Assembly: GCA_946902875.1 (NCBI GenBank)
Contig: OX336343.1
Location: forward strand, 21,933,596 to 21,997,595
DNA length: 64,000 bases
Direction: 5' to 3'
DNA from: Nematopogon swammerdamellus
Taxonomy: Eukaryota > Arthropoda > Insecta > Lepidoptera > Adelidae
Below, one piece after another: positions 19,465 to 29,592 of this stretch. The first letter of the stretch is position 1. Every line of letters begins with the position of its first letter. Under the pieces are notes generated by a model. That model searched no databases. It worked only from the letters and a program-made list of their open reading frames with translations, and had not been told where the DNA came from. Made by a program: the position numbers and the translations under genes.

Positions 19465-20345
19465 TCCACTGCTAGTCTCTTCGGCTGACGTGTCCGGCCC
19501 ACTGCCACTTGAGCTTAGCCACCCGGTATCCAATATCGACTACTTTGGTGCGTCGGCGGATTGCCTCGTTACGCACCATATCACGTAGCAATATTCCCAG
19601 CATGGCTCGCTCCATTGCTCGCTGGGCAACTTTCAACCTTTGGACAACACCGACCGTCAGCGTCCACGTTTCACACCCGTACGTCATAGCCGGGAGGACA
19701 CAAGGGTCATATACAGGGTGTAAAAACGGCGAGTACATTAAATTTAGGAAATGATTATTGGGATGAAGAGTAACAAAAAAGTCAAATAACTTTTTTCTGA
19801 ATTCCCATTAAATAAAAAGTTACAGTTTTCATACAAACTAATTGATTATTTTAGTGTAAAAATGATCTAATGGCTACAGGGGGGCGCGGAGGGGGGAAGA
19901 GCGGGTGAGACGTGAGCGCCTCGGACGGAGGTGTTGGCGGGAGGGGCGGGGGTTAGCTTTATGAGTGCAGGACTGGAGGTCGGCAGGTGGAGGGTGCGGA
20001 GCTGCATCAACGCGTTAAATTACACTAGACGAAAACATATATTTCAAAAATTCATATCTCGAAAACGAGAGACTTTAGAGAAAAACTTTGCTTGCTTTTT
20101 TGTCTAGGAAAAACATGAGGATTGCGCTGGCGAAATTAATGTACTCTCTGTTTTAACACCCTGTATACGGGTCTTTAAATTTTGCGGAAGGTCAGACCTC
20201 AGGGCGAATTTTAACTTTCAGAAGGCAGCCCAGCCCAGTTGAATCCGTCTTTCGACCTCCTTTAGCAGACCTTGTCTACCAAGCCGCCAGCGGCGACTCC
20301 TGGTCCTGAATATTGGGTTGGCTCTGGCTAAGAAATTTTTTTTTT
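19465..20345 (-). pseudogene. RTE-type LINE ORF2 3' part, split by a MITE
   Basis: Antisense frames give the RTE C-terminal region: YGCETWTLTVGVVQRLKVAQ (thumb-side segment), AMERAMLGILLRDMVRNEAI, then RTKVVDIGYRVAKLKWQWAG and HVSRRD. An internal deletion joins this to CAGTGGACGTATACACGC at the 3' end. The MITE at 19714-20163 interrupts it; CGGGTCTTTAAATTTTGCGG and an upstream coding-like stretch resume to 20345. This is the only copy in the window that reaches upstream of the C-terminal 100 residues. Confidence 0.8.
19714..20163. mobile_element. 450-bp MITE inside an RTE copy
   Basis: Termini are CAGGGTGTAAAAACGGCGAG and the complement of CTCTCTGTTTTAACACCCTG. TATA lies at both junctions (19710-19713, 20164-20167). 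The core has a G-rich block (about 19880-19960). Non-coding. The RTE reading resumes at the right junction, so the insertion is younger than the RTE copy. Confidence 0.85.
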
Positions 20346-20597
20346 TATAATTTTATAACTTAGGTACCTATGCGTTAATTTATTTCTACCACAATGAGTT
20401 CAAAAACTGAAAGACGATTACGATATAGATAGTTTATAATATTTAGTTTATATGATTTATTTTTCTCACTTACGATTAATTTGTCTGTAGATAGGTACCT
20501 ACTGGTTGTGTCAAAGCAGTCGAGTTGCAGCCGACAACAGCGACGTCTCCTCTGGCACGATGACGACGAAACAGGCATACAAGCTTGAATTGTTAAA
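20346..20597. other. No gene recognised
   Basis: AT-rich sequence. The small minus frame 20375-20578 has no motif. Confidence 0.35.
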
Positions 20598-20795
20598 TTA
20601 TTTGTACATGAAGTCCACTCTTCGTTCCACAGACAAGAAATTTTCGATGACTCGATCGTGAAAATCTGCTTCCTTGCTCAATTTTGTTAGAAACTCCTTT
20701 TCCACAGATAAGAGTGCCAAATTACTGAGTTTCTCTTGTCCTTGAGTTCTCCGTAGATAGCTCGGTAGAAGTTTGCCATTATAATTACCAATAAA
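20598..20795 (-). pseudogene. hAT transposase C-terminal dimerisation remnant
   Basis: A 58-residue run up to a TAA stop reads LPSYLRRTQGQEKLSNLALL, SVEKEFLTKLSKEADF and HDRVIENFLSVERRV. The pattern (Q)G/Q-x-KLSNLALLS(I/V)E-x-E is the well-known C-terminal end of hAT-family (ZBED/ZMYM-like) transposases. About 600 upstream residues, including the catalytic core, are missing. Confidence 0.7.
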
Positions 20796-20889
20796 TCACT
20801 TTAATTTAACAATACTGCATAGGATCCATCCATACAAAGTCCATACCTACATAACGGAATATATGCAGCTATAAACTCGCGTCTCGCGA

Positions 20890-21060
20890 GCCAATGCGCA
20901 CACACACGCGCGCACAGCGCACACAAGAATGAATACTCGTCGTGTGGTCGCAGCACGCACACACCCACACACGCAACACACACACCTAGCCACACCTAGC
21001 TCGCTCGCTAGTCGCTCTACTCACTCGCTGTCGCTACCGCGTCACTAAATGCACTCCCCG
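20890..21060. repeat. CA-rich and CTCG-rich low-complexity tract
   Basis: Imperfect CACACACG repeats (20895-20990) followed by TAGCTCGCTCGCTAGTCGCT. Confidence 0.6.
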
Positions 21061-22389
21061 CTGCGCCAACTCGAAAGGCTGAGCAGCGGGTCCGCGCGGG
21101 ACGGGGGGGACATTCGGCCGCTTCCGCCTTGTATGGAATACGATGGCGCTTCAAAATGTAGCCATACGGCCAATAATTGCCTTGATGTGTCGTCATTCGT
21201 CGGCGCCCGCGTTTGACGCGCGCGAAATTTCAAATTATGTAACGGGTACGGGATTGACGTTTTATCTTATTAATCGTGGGTTATATGATATAAATAATAT
21301 AACTCGGATATTTTTTCACATTTATTTTAGCTTGATACTTCTGTAGTAATGGTGTCATTCATTTTATTTGGTTTGGCGGCGCCAACCTCGTCAACTGAAA
21401 GGAGTCGCCACTGCAAGCCGCAGAATTTGACCGAGATATACGTAATCGATCACTTCTCCGTCAATAACAATTTCTTCAACAACAGTCTTCAGTAACCACT
21501 GTTAGCCCGTAAATTTAAAATTCGTACAATTAATAACAGAGTTAACTTAAAAACATTAGTTGTTAACCTCCTTCATTTAACAAATAGATTGTAGGAAGCG
21601 ATCTAGGTCGATATCGGCTGTGATGTTACGGACGTGAATGGGCCGCTTTAAATCGCATAGCAACCGGCCCGTTACTCTGCTTTTGACTCCCCCCCCCCCC
21701 CCCTTCCCTCCCCTCCCCCACCTGCGCGTGCGCCGAGGTTGCTCCAGTTAATGGCAGATCGTGCAACAGCAGGTGTGGGTGAAATTATGAGAGGGCGTCA
21801 CTAGTAGTCTTTCCTTTTAGGTCGCTCTTGCTTGGGCAAGAAGCTGATAATTAGGACTGTGAGATTGTGTTGAGGTCGCGGAAAGGAAAATCGACTTTAT
21901 GAGAGGAGTTCGATTCTTTAAAAAAATCACAGATCTCATGCGTGACCTTCGGGTACATTAAAAATTACTTTTAGGGCGTATTCAAATCTTATCAAAGTCG
22001 ATAAGATAAAAACGGCTCGTGACACGCGTAACAAAAAAATTAAAAAAATCATAACCACCTTTTTCACTTTTTCCAAACAATCAAAAAAACATCCCCAGAT
22101 ATTGAGTCAATCTTCAATATAAAAATATAAAACTTTAAAATAGATATATTATATTTAGAAATATGTTTAAAAGTGCCCTTTTTAAACCCCCTAAAACGGC
22201 TATTTTAAGCGGTTTTTGCGATTTTCTCAAAAACTCTCAAACTTTTTTTTCACCATTTTGTAGCCCTCGTCGATACGTGTCATTTGACACCCTAAATATT
22301 CACGACACCATGGCGAATTCGTACTCTCGCTGGAAATCGGGGACTATATTGAAGCGATCGAAAAGACATTTTCAATGTCAAAATGTATC
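21061..22389. other. Unassigned sequence with a poly(C) run
   Basis: A GC-rich start, then AT-rich DNA. A run of about 17 C lies at 21690-21706. Open frames at 21045-21346 and 22163-22462 have no motif; the latter runs into a SINE A head. Confidence 0.4.
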
Positions 22390-22430
22390 TCAGTCAGCCT
22401 CGGTAGCTCAGTGGTGCGATCGGTCGACTG
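22390..22430 (+). mobile_element. SINE A head fragment
   Basis: Only CAGCCTCGGTAGCTCAGTGG TGCGATCGGTCGACTG, so it is truncated inside the head. Confidence 0.7.
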
Positions 22431-22549
22431 ATACAGATTCAGATATTGATTTCGCTTTATAGAACACACAACATTAACAATATTTCATTGAGCATATGCA
22501 CATCGAGAATAGAAGGATGCATATGCATATCAGTCTGGCTGGCCCGTGA

Positions 22550-22950
22550 TCATGTTTTCAAAGTGCAAACTCTAAAGTAAAACAATACAAAGTAAAAATC
22601 GCCCAATTATTACGTGTTTTTTTTACAACATCCGTGATGTCAGCCCATAACACCAGGTGAACTTGGTGCCACGTCAGTGCTTCCCTTCGGTCGTGCCGGC
22701 TACACTGAACTGGACGGAAAACACAAAATATTTAGGTACATAGCCGTTTCGACCGACCTTTCATTCAGTGCGTTGGTAACCCGGGCGGGTTAAACCCTAC
22801 CACCTAGTAATATAAGAAGGGAGTCATAACCCTTAGTCGCCTGTTACGACATACACAGGGAGAGATGCAGTGGGCTATTCTTTAAAGTACCGGCCCCACA
22901 CGCTACGGAACCCTCGATGCGCAAGTCCGAATAGCACTTGGGCAGTTTTT
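22550..22950 (-). repeat. Interspersed repeat G, split by SINE A'
   Basis: GTGCAAACTCTAAAGTAAAA on the left (also seen at 45155) and CTACGGAACCCTCGATGCGC AAGTCCG on the right of the SINE A' at 22617-22903. Confidence 0.6.
22617..22903 (-). mobile_element. SINE A' copy
   Basis: Antisense tail lacking its last 30 bp, body with AACCCGGGCGGGTTAAACCC, and head (CCCTTAGTCGCCTGTTACGA to GTACCGGCCCCACACG). Confidence 0.85.
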
Positions 22951-22959
22951 TTTCATTCA

Positions 22960-23516
22960 TAAATGCGGATTGACTTTATGAATGGAAAAAAAACTGGGAA
23001 TGCCCTGCAATAAACTTTCGAGAACTTTTCAGAGCACTAATAGGTTAATGGAAAAAGGAAAGCTAGGAACTTTTCCCCATATTTCGTTCGTTAACGGTGG
23101 CACTAAGCTAGGGCCATTCATGGTGCTTAAGTGGTCCTTTTCAAAGTCTTTCAATAGAGGTCTCTTTACTTTTCACCCAAATCTCAAAGTAGCTAGGGCC
23201 AGGAAAATAAATCTATTTTTTTTTAACATTTCTGTGTTTCAACCTAAATTTTAATGTGTTTTTTTTTTTACAATTAATGAATTAGCACCTTGAAAAAACA
23301 TTAATTTTATTGTTATTTTTAGGGATTTTAATAATGATTTGTTAATATCAGCCCCATAGTGAATCGATATATTTACATGGAATCGCGATATTTTAGTAAA
23401 ATTCCCATATAAGTTCTAAATAAAATACTTTTATATTGATGTGGCAGGCCATAGCACCTTATCGCGCCTACAGACGAATTCAGTAATAGAAAAAAATAAT
23501 TTACATATAGCCATTA
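22960..23516. other. No gene recognised
   Basis: AT-rich. The 90-residue open frame 22982-23254 has no known motif; a T-run sits at 23258-23270. Confidence 0.4.
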
Positions 23517-24304
23517 CGTTTTTTTATGGAAACTGACACGGTTGGCTACACCTACCACCTACCACCACCTATCACCTACAAGATCCGTGATGTCAGCCCA
23601 TAACACCGGGTGAACCAGGTGTCATATCAGTCAGTCAGTCAGTCAGCGTGTAAGCGTCCACTGCTGGACTTACGCCTCTCCAATTTTCTTCCAGTCCTCC
23701 CGGCCTTCAGCGATACGGAACCACTGCTTACCGCCGACGTATTTAATGTCGTCGTCCCACCTGGCGGGTGGTCTTCCCACACTCCATTTTCCTGTCCACG
23801 GCCGCCAGTGTAGGACACGGTTACTCCAACGGGCATCGTCTCTTCGGCTAACGTTCCCAGCCCACTGCCACTTGAGCTTAGCCACCCGGTGTCCAATATC
23901 GACTACTTTGGTGCGTCGGCGGATTGTCTCGTTACGCACTATATCACTATCAGTGGTTCCCTTCATTTCATGTCGGCTACACTGAACTGGACGGAAAACC
24001 ACTGCGGAAAACACGAACTATTTACATAGCCGTTTCGACCGACGACGTTTCATTCAGTGCGGCGGTATCAGCCCGGGCGGGGTAAACCCTACCACCTAGT
24101 AGGTAAATTAAGAAGGGAAGGAACCTACAGGTTTACGTGGAATCCGAACCACGGTCAGCCTCCAACGGTCGATCGGTAAAGTGGCTCTCAGCGCCACAAC
24201 AGCGCTGATTCCGCTGTCAGAATTTACAAGAATAGACCTGCTGACCGCGCTCAGGGTTGTTTAACAACAGTCGACCGACCGCACCACTGAGCTACCGAGG
24301 CTGA
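23517..24304 (-). mobile_element. SINE A, full length, split by an RTE insertion
   Basis: Antisense tail and 3' body (23517-23625), then body and complete head (23948-24304, ending CCACTGAGCTACCGAGGCTG). A small tandem expansion (CACCTACCACCTACCACC) sits in the tail. The RTE between is flanked by TATCAGT-like duplicates. Confidence 0.9.
23626..23947 (-). pseudogene. RTE LINE 3' end inserted in SINE A
   Basis: Begins with the antisense terminal short repeat (CAGT)n. The antisense protein is the RTE C-terminal block: VRNETIRRRTKVVDIGHRVA, KLKWQWAGNVSRRDDARWSN and GRPPARWDDDIKYVGGKQWF. The 5' truncation is typical of target-primed reverse transcription. Confidence 0.9.
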
Positions 24305-24719
24305 CGTAATGACTAAATGACATTTACATCGAGAAAAAGCTATTTCTAAATTGCAGATCATTGCCATTTAGAAATCACGTTTTTTTCTCTCTATAATATT
24401 TCGCTACGGATTCTAAATTTAATTTATTCGAAATTACCTACACGATATGTGCAATTCGATTGGTTGCGATCGGCCTACTGCTTCCGTCACGCGCCGAATT
24501 TCGCATGTCAAGTCAAACGCGCCTCTTTGAGGTTTGGCGCACTCGATAACTGCGCCCGTGTAGAACAGCTGTATGTGTGTGTAATCCGTAGGGATGCGAC
24601 ATCCTGCCAGACTTGGATATTATCGATGCCAACTTATCGTAAATATCATAATTATTGTATCTCTATTTCACCGACGAGGGTTTTAATATAAATCATTATA
24701 CTTATGTATTTTCTATTAG
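24305..24719. other. No gene recognised
   Basis: Unassigned. The 80-residue open frame at 24449-24691 lacks motifs. Confidence 0.35.
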
Positions 24720-24816
24720 ATTTTGTGTATTGTTTGTACACATTATGACGAGACGGAAGTTAACTTTCTCCATACAAAATCGTCTTTCGGCATTTATGTT
24801 ATTTACCCCTCTAAAC

Positions 24817-25147
24817 GATATAAGTGATATGGTGCGTAACGAGGCAATCCGCCGACGCACCAAAGTAGTCGATATTGGACACCGGGTGGCTAAGCTCAAG
24901 TGGCAGTGGGCTGGGCACGTTAGCCGAAGAGACGATGACCGTTGGAGTAACCGTGTCCTACACTGGCGGCCGTGGACAGGAAAACGGAGTGTGGGAAGAC
25001 CACCCGCCAGGTGGGACGACGACATCAAGTACGCCGGCGGAAATCAGTGGTTCCGTATCGCTGAAGGCCGGGAGGACTGGAGGAAAATTGGAGAGGCGTA
25101 TGTCCAGCAGTGGACGCTTACACGCTGACTGACTGACTGACTGACTG
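24817..25147 (+). pseudogene. RTE LINE 3' end with 12-bp target duplication
   Basis: The 100-residue C-terminus (MVRNEAIRRRTKVVDIGHRV ... AEGREDWRKIGEAYVQQW TLTR stop) ends in a (CTGA)n terminal repeat. ACCCCTCTAAAC occurs directly before (24805-24816) and after (25148-25159), a clean target-site duplication. The insert is 5'-truncated and otherwise undamaged, so it is relatively young. Confidence 0.92.
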
Positions 25148-25199
25148 ACCCCTCTAAACCTTATCCGATTTCTACAATTCTTGTAATAAGGACAGTCGA

Positions 25200-25295
25200 A
25201 TCTACGTTCCTGTCTTTTTATTTTTTTAATATCTAAAGTGATGGATGACTCAATAAAGACTCAATAATATCTAAAGTGATGGATGACTCAATAAA
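25200..25295. repeat. 44-bp tandem duplication in the foldback loop
   Basis: AATATCTAAAGTGATGGATG ACTCAATAAA occurs twice (about 25228 and 25267). Confidence 0.85.
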
Positions 25296-25736
25296 AAATT
25301 CTATTTTTTTCGGTCGAAATAAATGTTGTTAATAAATCCGGTATTGTAGGTATATTTAATCTAAACAAAAATTACAGGAGCATAGATTGGACTGTCCTTA
25401 AAACAAGAATAATTGATTTTAAAAATCAGATAAGGTTTAGGGGGCTAGAAAACATAAATGCCGAAAGACGATTTTGTATGGAGAAAGTTAACTTCCGTTT
25501 CGTCTTAAGATTTGTACATAGTTTCAATACAGTTTTTCCTTTCGTCTTAGTCAGTTCATCGATATTACCTAAAATTGTATATCTGGTATTTTCCACAAGA
25601 CCAGTTGAAGTAACATTAATTTCTGAACACCCATATCTGTCAGACAGAAAACGATTACCTATATGCCTTCAAATGACGTTAATCTCTTCCACAACTACTC
25701 ACACTGAGACAAGTCAATATTGGTATAAGTAGACAA

Positions 25737-25905
25737 AAGCATTACTCCTAAGCACATCCTGGAGATTTTCAAAAGATGCATGAAAAGGCTTCTATCACGC
25801 CGGCATGACATTAGCAAATCGCATTAGAGAATGTCCATGGGCATCGTTAGCCACCTACTCGTAGGCGAAATGAAACCACATGTTGCGCTTTCGATAAAAA
25901 GAAGG
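25737..25905 (+). mobile_element. LINE F 3'-UTR, diverged
   Basis: CATGAAAAGGCTTCTATCAC, GAATGTCCATGGGCATCGTT and TTGCGCTTTCGATAAAAA, an old copy of the tail at 59692. Confidence 0.7.
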
Positions 25906-26263
25906 CATAGGTATCCCCACTTAATCCCACATGGGATGCAATGCAACTTCAGGTATTAATCTACCGATGTCAAATAATAAATAATCGATAGGTACTACAT
26001 AATTATTATTATTGGTCTTAACGTGACTGATTTATCGAATATCAAAATGTCTGCAGGTGAAAATTATCGACATAAATATGTATTGGGAATTTTTATTGTC
26101 GATAAAATTCTCATATCGAAATCTTTCATTGTAAATAAAATTATCGAGATCATTTTGAAATTTCTCGATATCAATAAAAATATCAATCATTTTATTAACT
26201 ACTAACTAGCATTCCGCAGTCCGCACTCGAGTAATAAATGTGTGCATGTGTGTGTGTCCGCAG
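25906..26263. other. AT-rich intron sequence, no gene recognised
   Basis: AT-rich with many TCGATA motifs. It leads through a TG-rich tract into the acceptor at 26262-26263. Confidence 0.4.
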
Positions 26264-26359
26264 CAAGTGACGGCGAAAGTGCTCTTCGGCAGCGTCGTCG
26301 CGATCAACGACCTCAAGCTGCAAGAGAAGGCCGCCAGGGAGGCGCGACGGACGCACTAG
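26264..26359 (+). CDS. Last coding exon of an unrecognised host gene
   Basis: Preceded by TGTGTGTCCGCAG and starting in phase 0, it reads QVTAKVLFGSVVAINDLKLQ then EKAAREARRTH and a TAG stop (26357-26359). Codon choice is strongly GC-ending (GTG, CTC, GTC, AAG), unlike the AT-rich surroundings, which supports real coding. The basic, Ala/Arg-rich end suggests a helical cytoplasmic C-terminus. It fits in phase with the exon ending at 15048. I do not recognise the family. The 3' UTR would run towards the Harbinger element 160 bp away. Confidence 0.6.
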   Translation, partial: QVTAKVLFGSVVAINDLKLQEKAAREARRTH

Positions 26360-26817
26360 CGACATCTATTCCACGGGTGCGTAATCTTCTGGTTCGTTTC
26401 TGAGTTAACCTCAGCGACATCTGTCGAACGGGCGGGCAATCCGTAGTAGGTTCTACGTTGAATGAAACACTGTCGAACGAACCACTGACTGGCTGTCTTG
26501 GTCTTGCTCTTGGCTCTTAGGCCCGTATACATAAAGAATTCTCAGTCTTAGCTCGGCAAAAACTCGGTCTCAAGTCGTCATTGGTATTCATAGACAATGC
26601 TTGAGACTAGACTCACAACTTCTACTCACAATAATCTCAGCTGAGCCGAGACGAACTCAAGTCTCGAAATATCACGACTTAGCAAAATCCTACGGCTCGA
26701 AACAGACTTGGCGTTCCAAGTTCGCATCATTTGCAATAAAATCAATGCGCACGAATGAAGAAAAATGGAACGCAGGCAGCAAAATGGCGGATATTTGATT
26801 TGTTAGAAGCTAACGAG

Positions 26818-27021
26818 TGCGCTGTGCTGTGTGTGTTGAATCGAGTTTTTATCTTCTTTCGTCGATTTGTCCTGCGTTTGCTTTAAAATTATCGTCGAAC
26901 CGATAACCACCGTCGGCAAGTGTGCTGTGCTGTGTGTGTTGAATCGAGTTTTTATCTTCTTTCGTTGATTTGTCCTGCGTTTGCTTTAAAATTATCATCG
27001 AACCGATAACCACCGTCGGCA
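26818..27021. repeat. 102-bp tandem duplication upstream of the transposase
   Basis: Two near-identical copies of GCTGTGCTGTGTGTGTTGAA ... CGATAACCACCGTCGGCA just before the transposase start, so the putative promoter/5' UTR is duplicated. Confidence 0.9.
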
Positions 27022-27049
27022 TCTAGATACCACAGGCTGCACACCAACA

Positions 27050-27364
27050 ATGGATGGAAGCATGGAACAACTCTTCAACTTTATAGATGAAGTTGATCAT
27101 GTGGATAACATTATTCCGGATGTGGATATTCCTCTTCCTCCTCGTCGTCGTAAGATTTATCTGCGGAATATTTCGCACCCATTCACTTTCTACAACGAAT
27201 CGGAGTTCAAAGCTCGATATAAATTTACAAAGCAAACTGTTCGGGAGGTAATTTTGCCAGAGATACATGATGATTTAAAAAAAATTAACAACAGAGGCTT
27301 GCCCGTAACACCTGAACTGCAGCTATTGATTGCATTAAGATTTTACGCAACAGGAAATTTTCAA
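27050..27364 (+). CDS. PIF/Harbinger transposase, exon 1 of 3
   Basis: Encodes residues 1-105, starting at ATG 27050. It begins MDGSMEQLFNFIDEVDHVDN and contains a basic PRRRKIYLRN segment. A helical region follows, FKARYKFTKQTVREVILPEI (about 55-75) and LPVTPELQLLIALRFYATGN (about 85-104), that corresponds to the N-terminal helix-turn-helix of HARBI1-like nucleases. The exon ends in phase 0 at TTTCAA|GTGAGT. Exons are 27050-27364, 28167-28463 and 29593-30105, giving a 374-residue protein, a normal length for the family. It should act in the nucleus with the Myb-like partner to cut TWA sites. Confidence 0.92.
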
Positions 27365-27426
27365 GTGAGTACACCTAATTTTTATCACTTTATTTTATGT
27401 TGCATTTATAATATTCGTTGTTATTG

Positions 27427-27640
27427 GCATAGATAAGAACAGATAATTCTAAAACGAATGTTCAAACTAGTCGGCAATTAGCGGAGAAATATCAGCCTTT
27501 AGCTTGAAGCCTGCGTCGATTGCGACTTGTGTGGCATAGATAAGAACAGATAATTCTAAAACGAATGTTCAAACTAGTCGGCAATTAGCGGAGAAATATC
27601 AGCCTTTAGCTTGAAGCCTGCGTCGATTGCGACTTGTGCG
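27427..27640. repeat. 107-bp tandem duplication in transposase intron 1
   Basis: Two copies of GCATAGATAAGAACAGATAA ... GCGTCGATTGCGACTTGTG, just left of the SINE A insertion. Confidence 0.9.
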
Positions 27641-27743
27641 CCCGATGCTGCTGTACTTTTGGGGGTATGGAAACCTTTCCGAGCAATGCGTCATCGTCGC
27701 ATGCCACGATGTGCGTGCCACGGCTGAGTGGCGAGTGAGTACG

Positions 27744-28131
27744 TTTTTTTTTATGGAAACTGACACGGTTGGCTACATCACCTACAACGTCCGTGATGTC
27801 AGCCCATAACACTGGGTGAACTAGGTGCCATGTCAGTGCTTCCCCCTTTGATCGTGCCGGCTACACTGAACTGGTCGGAAAACACAAACTATTTACATAT
27901 AGCCGTTTCGACCGACGTTTCATTCAGTGCGGTGGTACCAACCCGGGCGGGTTAAACCCTACCACCAAGTAAGATTAGGAGGGAAGGGACCTACAGTTTT
28001 ACGAGGAATCCGAACCTCGGTCAGCCTCCAACGGTCAGCGGTCACCCATCCATGTACTGACCGCACCCAGCGTTGCTTAACATTCAATAGCGACAGTTGA
28101 CTGTCTGCACCACTGAGCTATCGAGGCTGAC
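27744..28131 (-). mobile_element. SINE A in Harbinger intron 1
   Basis: Full-length antisense copy from T-run and ATGGAAACTGACACGG to TGAGCTATCGAGGCTGAC. It shares the variants CCCCCTTTGATCGTGCCGGC and TTTACGAGGAATCCGAACCT with the copy at 50946, so the two are recent sisters. Confidence 0.92.
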
Positions 28132-28166
28132 AAATACGTATACTAACTATAATAACTCTCTTACAG

Positions 28167-28463
28167 GTTGTGAGCGGAGATCTGCGGTACTTGGCACAAC
28201 CAACAATATGTCGCATTATCAAAAGGGTCTCCTATCTATTGGCTGCAAAGGTGATGAAATATGTACATTTTCCGAGCACTGAAGATGAACTTCAGCTTGT
28301 GAAGCAGCAATTTGAAGACATTGGAAGGAGAGGAAATTATCCAGGACTAAAGAACATCATCGGATGCATAGACTGTTCGCATGTGAAGATTTCACGGCCG
28401 AGGGGTATTGAGCATTCCGAAGTATACAGGAATAGACATTCATGGTTTTCCATCAATGTCCAG
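28167..28463 (+). CDS. PIF/Harbinger transposase, exon 2 of 3
   Basis: Encodes residues 106-204 between TCTCTTACAG and GTCCAG|GTAAGT, phase 0 at both ends. It holds VVSGDLRYLAQPTICRII, the conserved block after the N-terminal helices, and IIGCIDCSHVKISRP. The Asp of that motif (residue 174) is the first catalytic residue of the DDE nuclease. EVYRNRHSWFSINVQ is the typical 'YxNRKxxxSINVQ' block. All family landmarks are in the expected order. Confidence 0.93.
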
Positions 28464-28569
28464 GTAAGTCAATCGGAAAAAACTATTCTCATTACTCACT
28501 ATTGTTTTCCTTCTCTAAAGTGTGTCTAGCTAGCTGGGCATGTCATCTGTTTAGCCAGCCAATCATTCT

Positions 28570-28620
28570 TATATATATTTAACTACCCCGCGGCTTCGCT
28601 CCCGTTAAATAGCATTTAAA
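28570..28620 (-). repeat. Helitron-like terminus (inverted)
   Basis: CTACCCCGCGGCTTCGCTCC CGTTAAAT resembles, in reverse, the CGAGCGAAGCCGCGGG end at 13940. Confidence 0.35.
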
Positions 28621-28859
28621 AAACAATTAATATCCGCTAAGTTGATTCGTTGATTTTGTATGAAAAATATCTAAATTTTACGCATAGCTAATTTAACGCT
28701 TAACGCAAGCGCGCCGAACATAATGTAAGCTACCTGTGAGCCTCAAATACTTATGTACCAAATTTCATTTCTATCCTTTCAGCCGTTCAAGAGTTGTGAA
28801 TGAACACACAAAGAGACATACATACAGACTCAGTCAGAAAATATTTTTCAGAATACGTA

Positions 28860-29044
28860 CATACATACATATAACACGCTATATCTATACTCCTGACAAT
28901 CGGGGTAAGCAGAGTAATCGGTGTTGTGCTGCATGTACTCTTGTAAATTACAGCACAACACTGACCACCATGTTTAGCAAAGTATTTAGACAAGATAACT
29001 ACATCAAGCAGGAAGTAAGGCATGAAGATCCACTTCATGCCTTA
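28860..29044 (+). repeat. Repeat family E copy in Harbinger intron 2
   Basis: CATACATACATATAACACGC, ACAATCGGGGTAAGCAGAGT, TTACAGCACAACACTGACCA and AAGTAAGGCATGAAG. It ends in a short palindrome around CATGAAGATCCACTTCATG. Confidence 0.75.
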
Positions 29045-29049
29045 CTTGC

Positions 29050-29364
29050 TTGATGAACTAGGTGTCATGTCAGTGCTTCCCTTCATTTCATGTCGGCTAC
29101 ACTGAACTGGACGGAAAGCACGAACTATTTAAATAGCAGTTTCATTCAGTGCTGTGGTACCAACCCGAGCGGGATAAACCCTACCAGTGGTAGGGTAGGC
29201 TACCACATAGTAAGGTAAGAAGGGTAGGGACCTACAGTTTTATGTGGAATCTGAACCACGGTCAGCCTCTCCAACGGTCGAGTGGTCACCCATCCAAGTA
29301 CTGACCGCGCTCAGGGTTGCTTAACAACAGTCGACCGACCGCACCACTGAGCTACCGAGGCTGA
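29050..29364 (-). mobile_element. SINE A in Harbinger intron 2, tail-less
   Basis: Starts within the body (GAACTAGGTGTCATGTCAGT), lacks the 3' tail and ends with the complete antisense head. A short local duplication (CTACCAGTGGTAGGGTAGGC) is present. Confidence 0.9.
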
Positions 29365-29592
29365 CAACATGTATGACAACAGGGATGTACGTAAATTTTT
29401 CTGTCAGGAACAACTCATTGATACACACTGACTGGATTTGAATGTCGGACCTCTCGCAAAAGAGCCCGACACCCAGAGCTTAGCTTTGTTCTATAATGTA
29501 TTCCATGTCTCTGTTTTTCTCCATAATAACTCAATGCATATTATAAATCTCAAAAGTGAAATACAGACTCAAAAACTAAATTGAATTTTCAG

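Larger units (their letters stand above)
24720..25535. repeat. Large foldback element split by RTE
   Basis: Left arm (TGACGAGACGGAAGTTAACT at about 24744, continuing after the RTE at 25148 with CTAAACCTTATCCGATTT and AAGGACAGTCGAATC) pairs with the right arm (GGACTGTCCTTAAAAC ... TAAGGTTTAGGGGGC ... GTTAACTTCCGTTTCGTC, 25392-25510). Without the RTE the arms are about 150 bp each. Confidence 0.85.
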
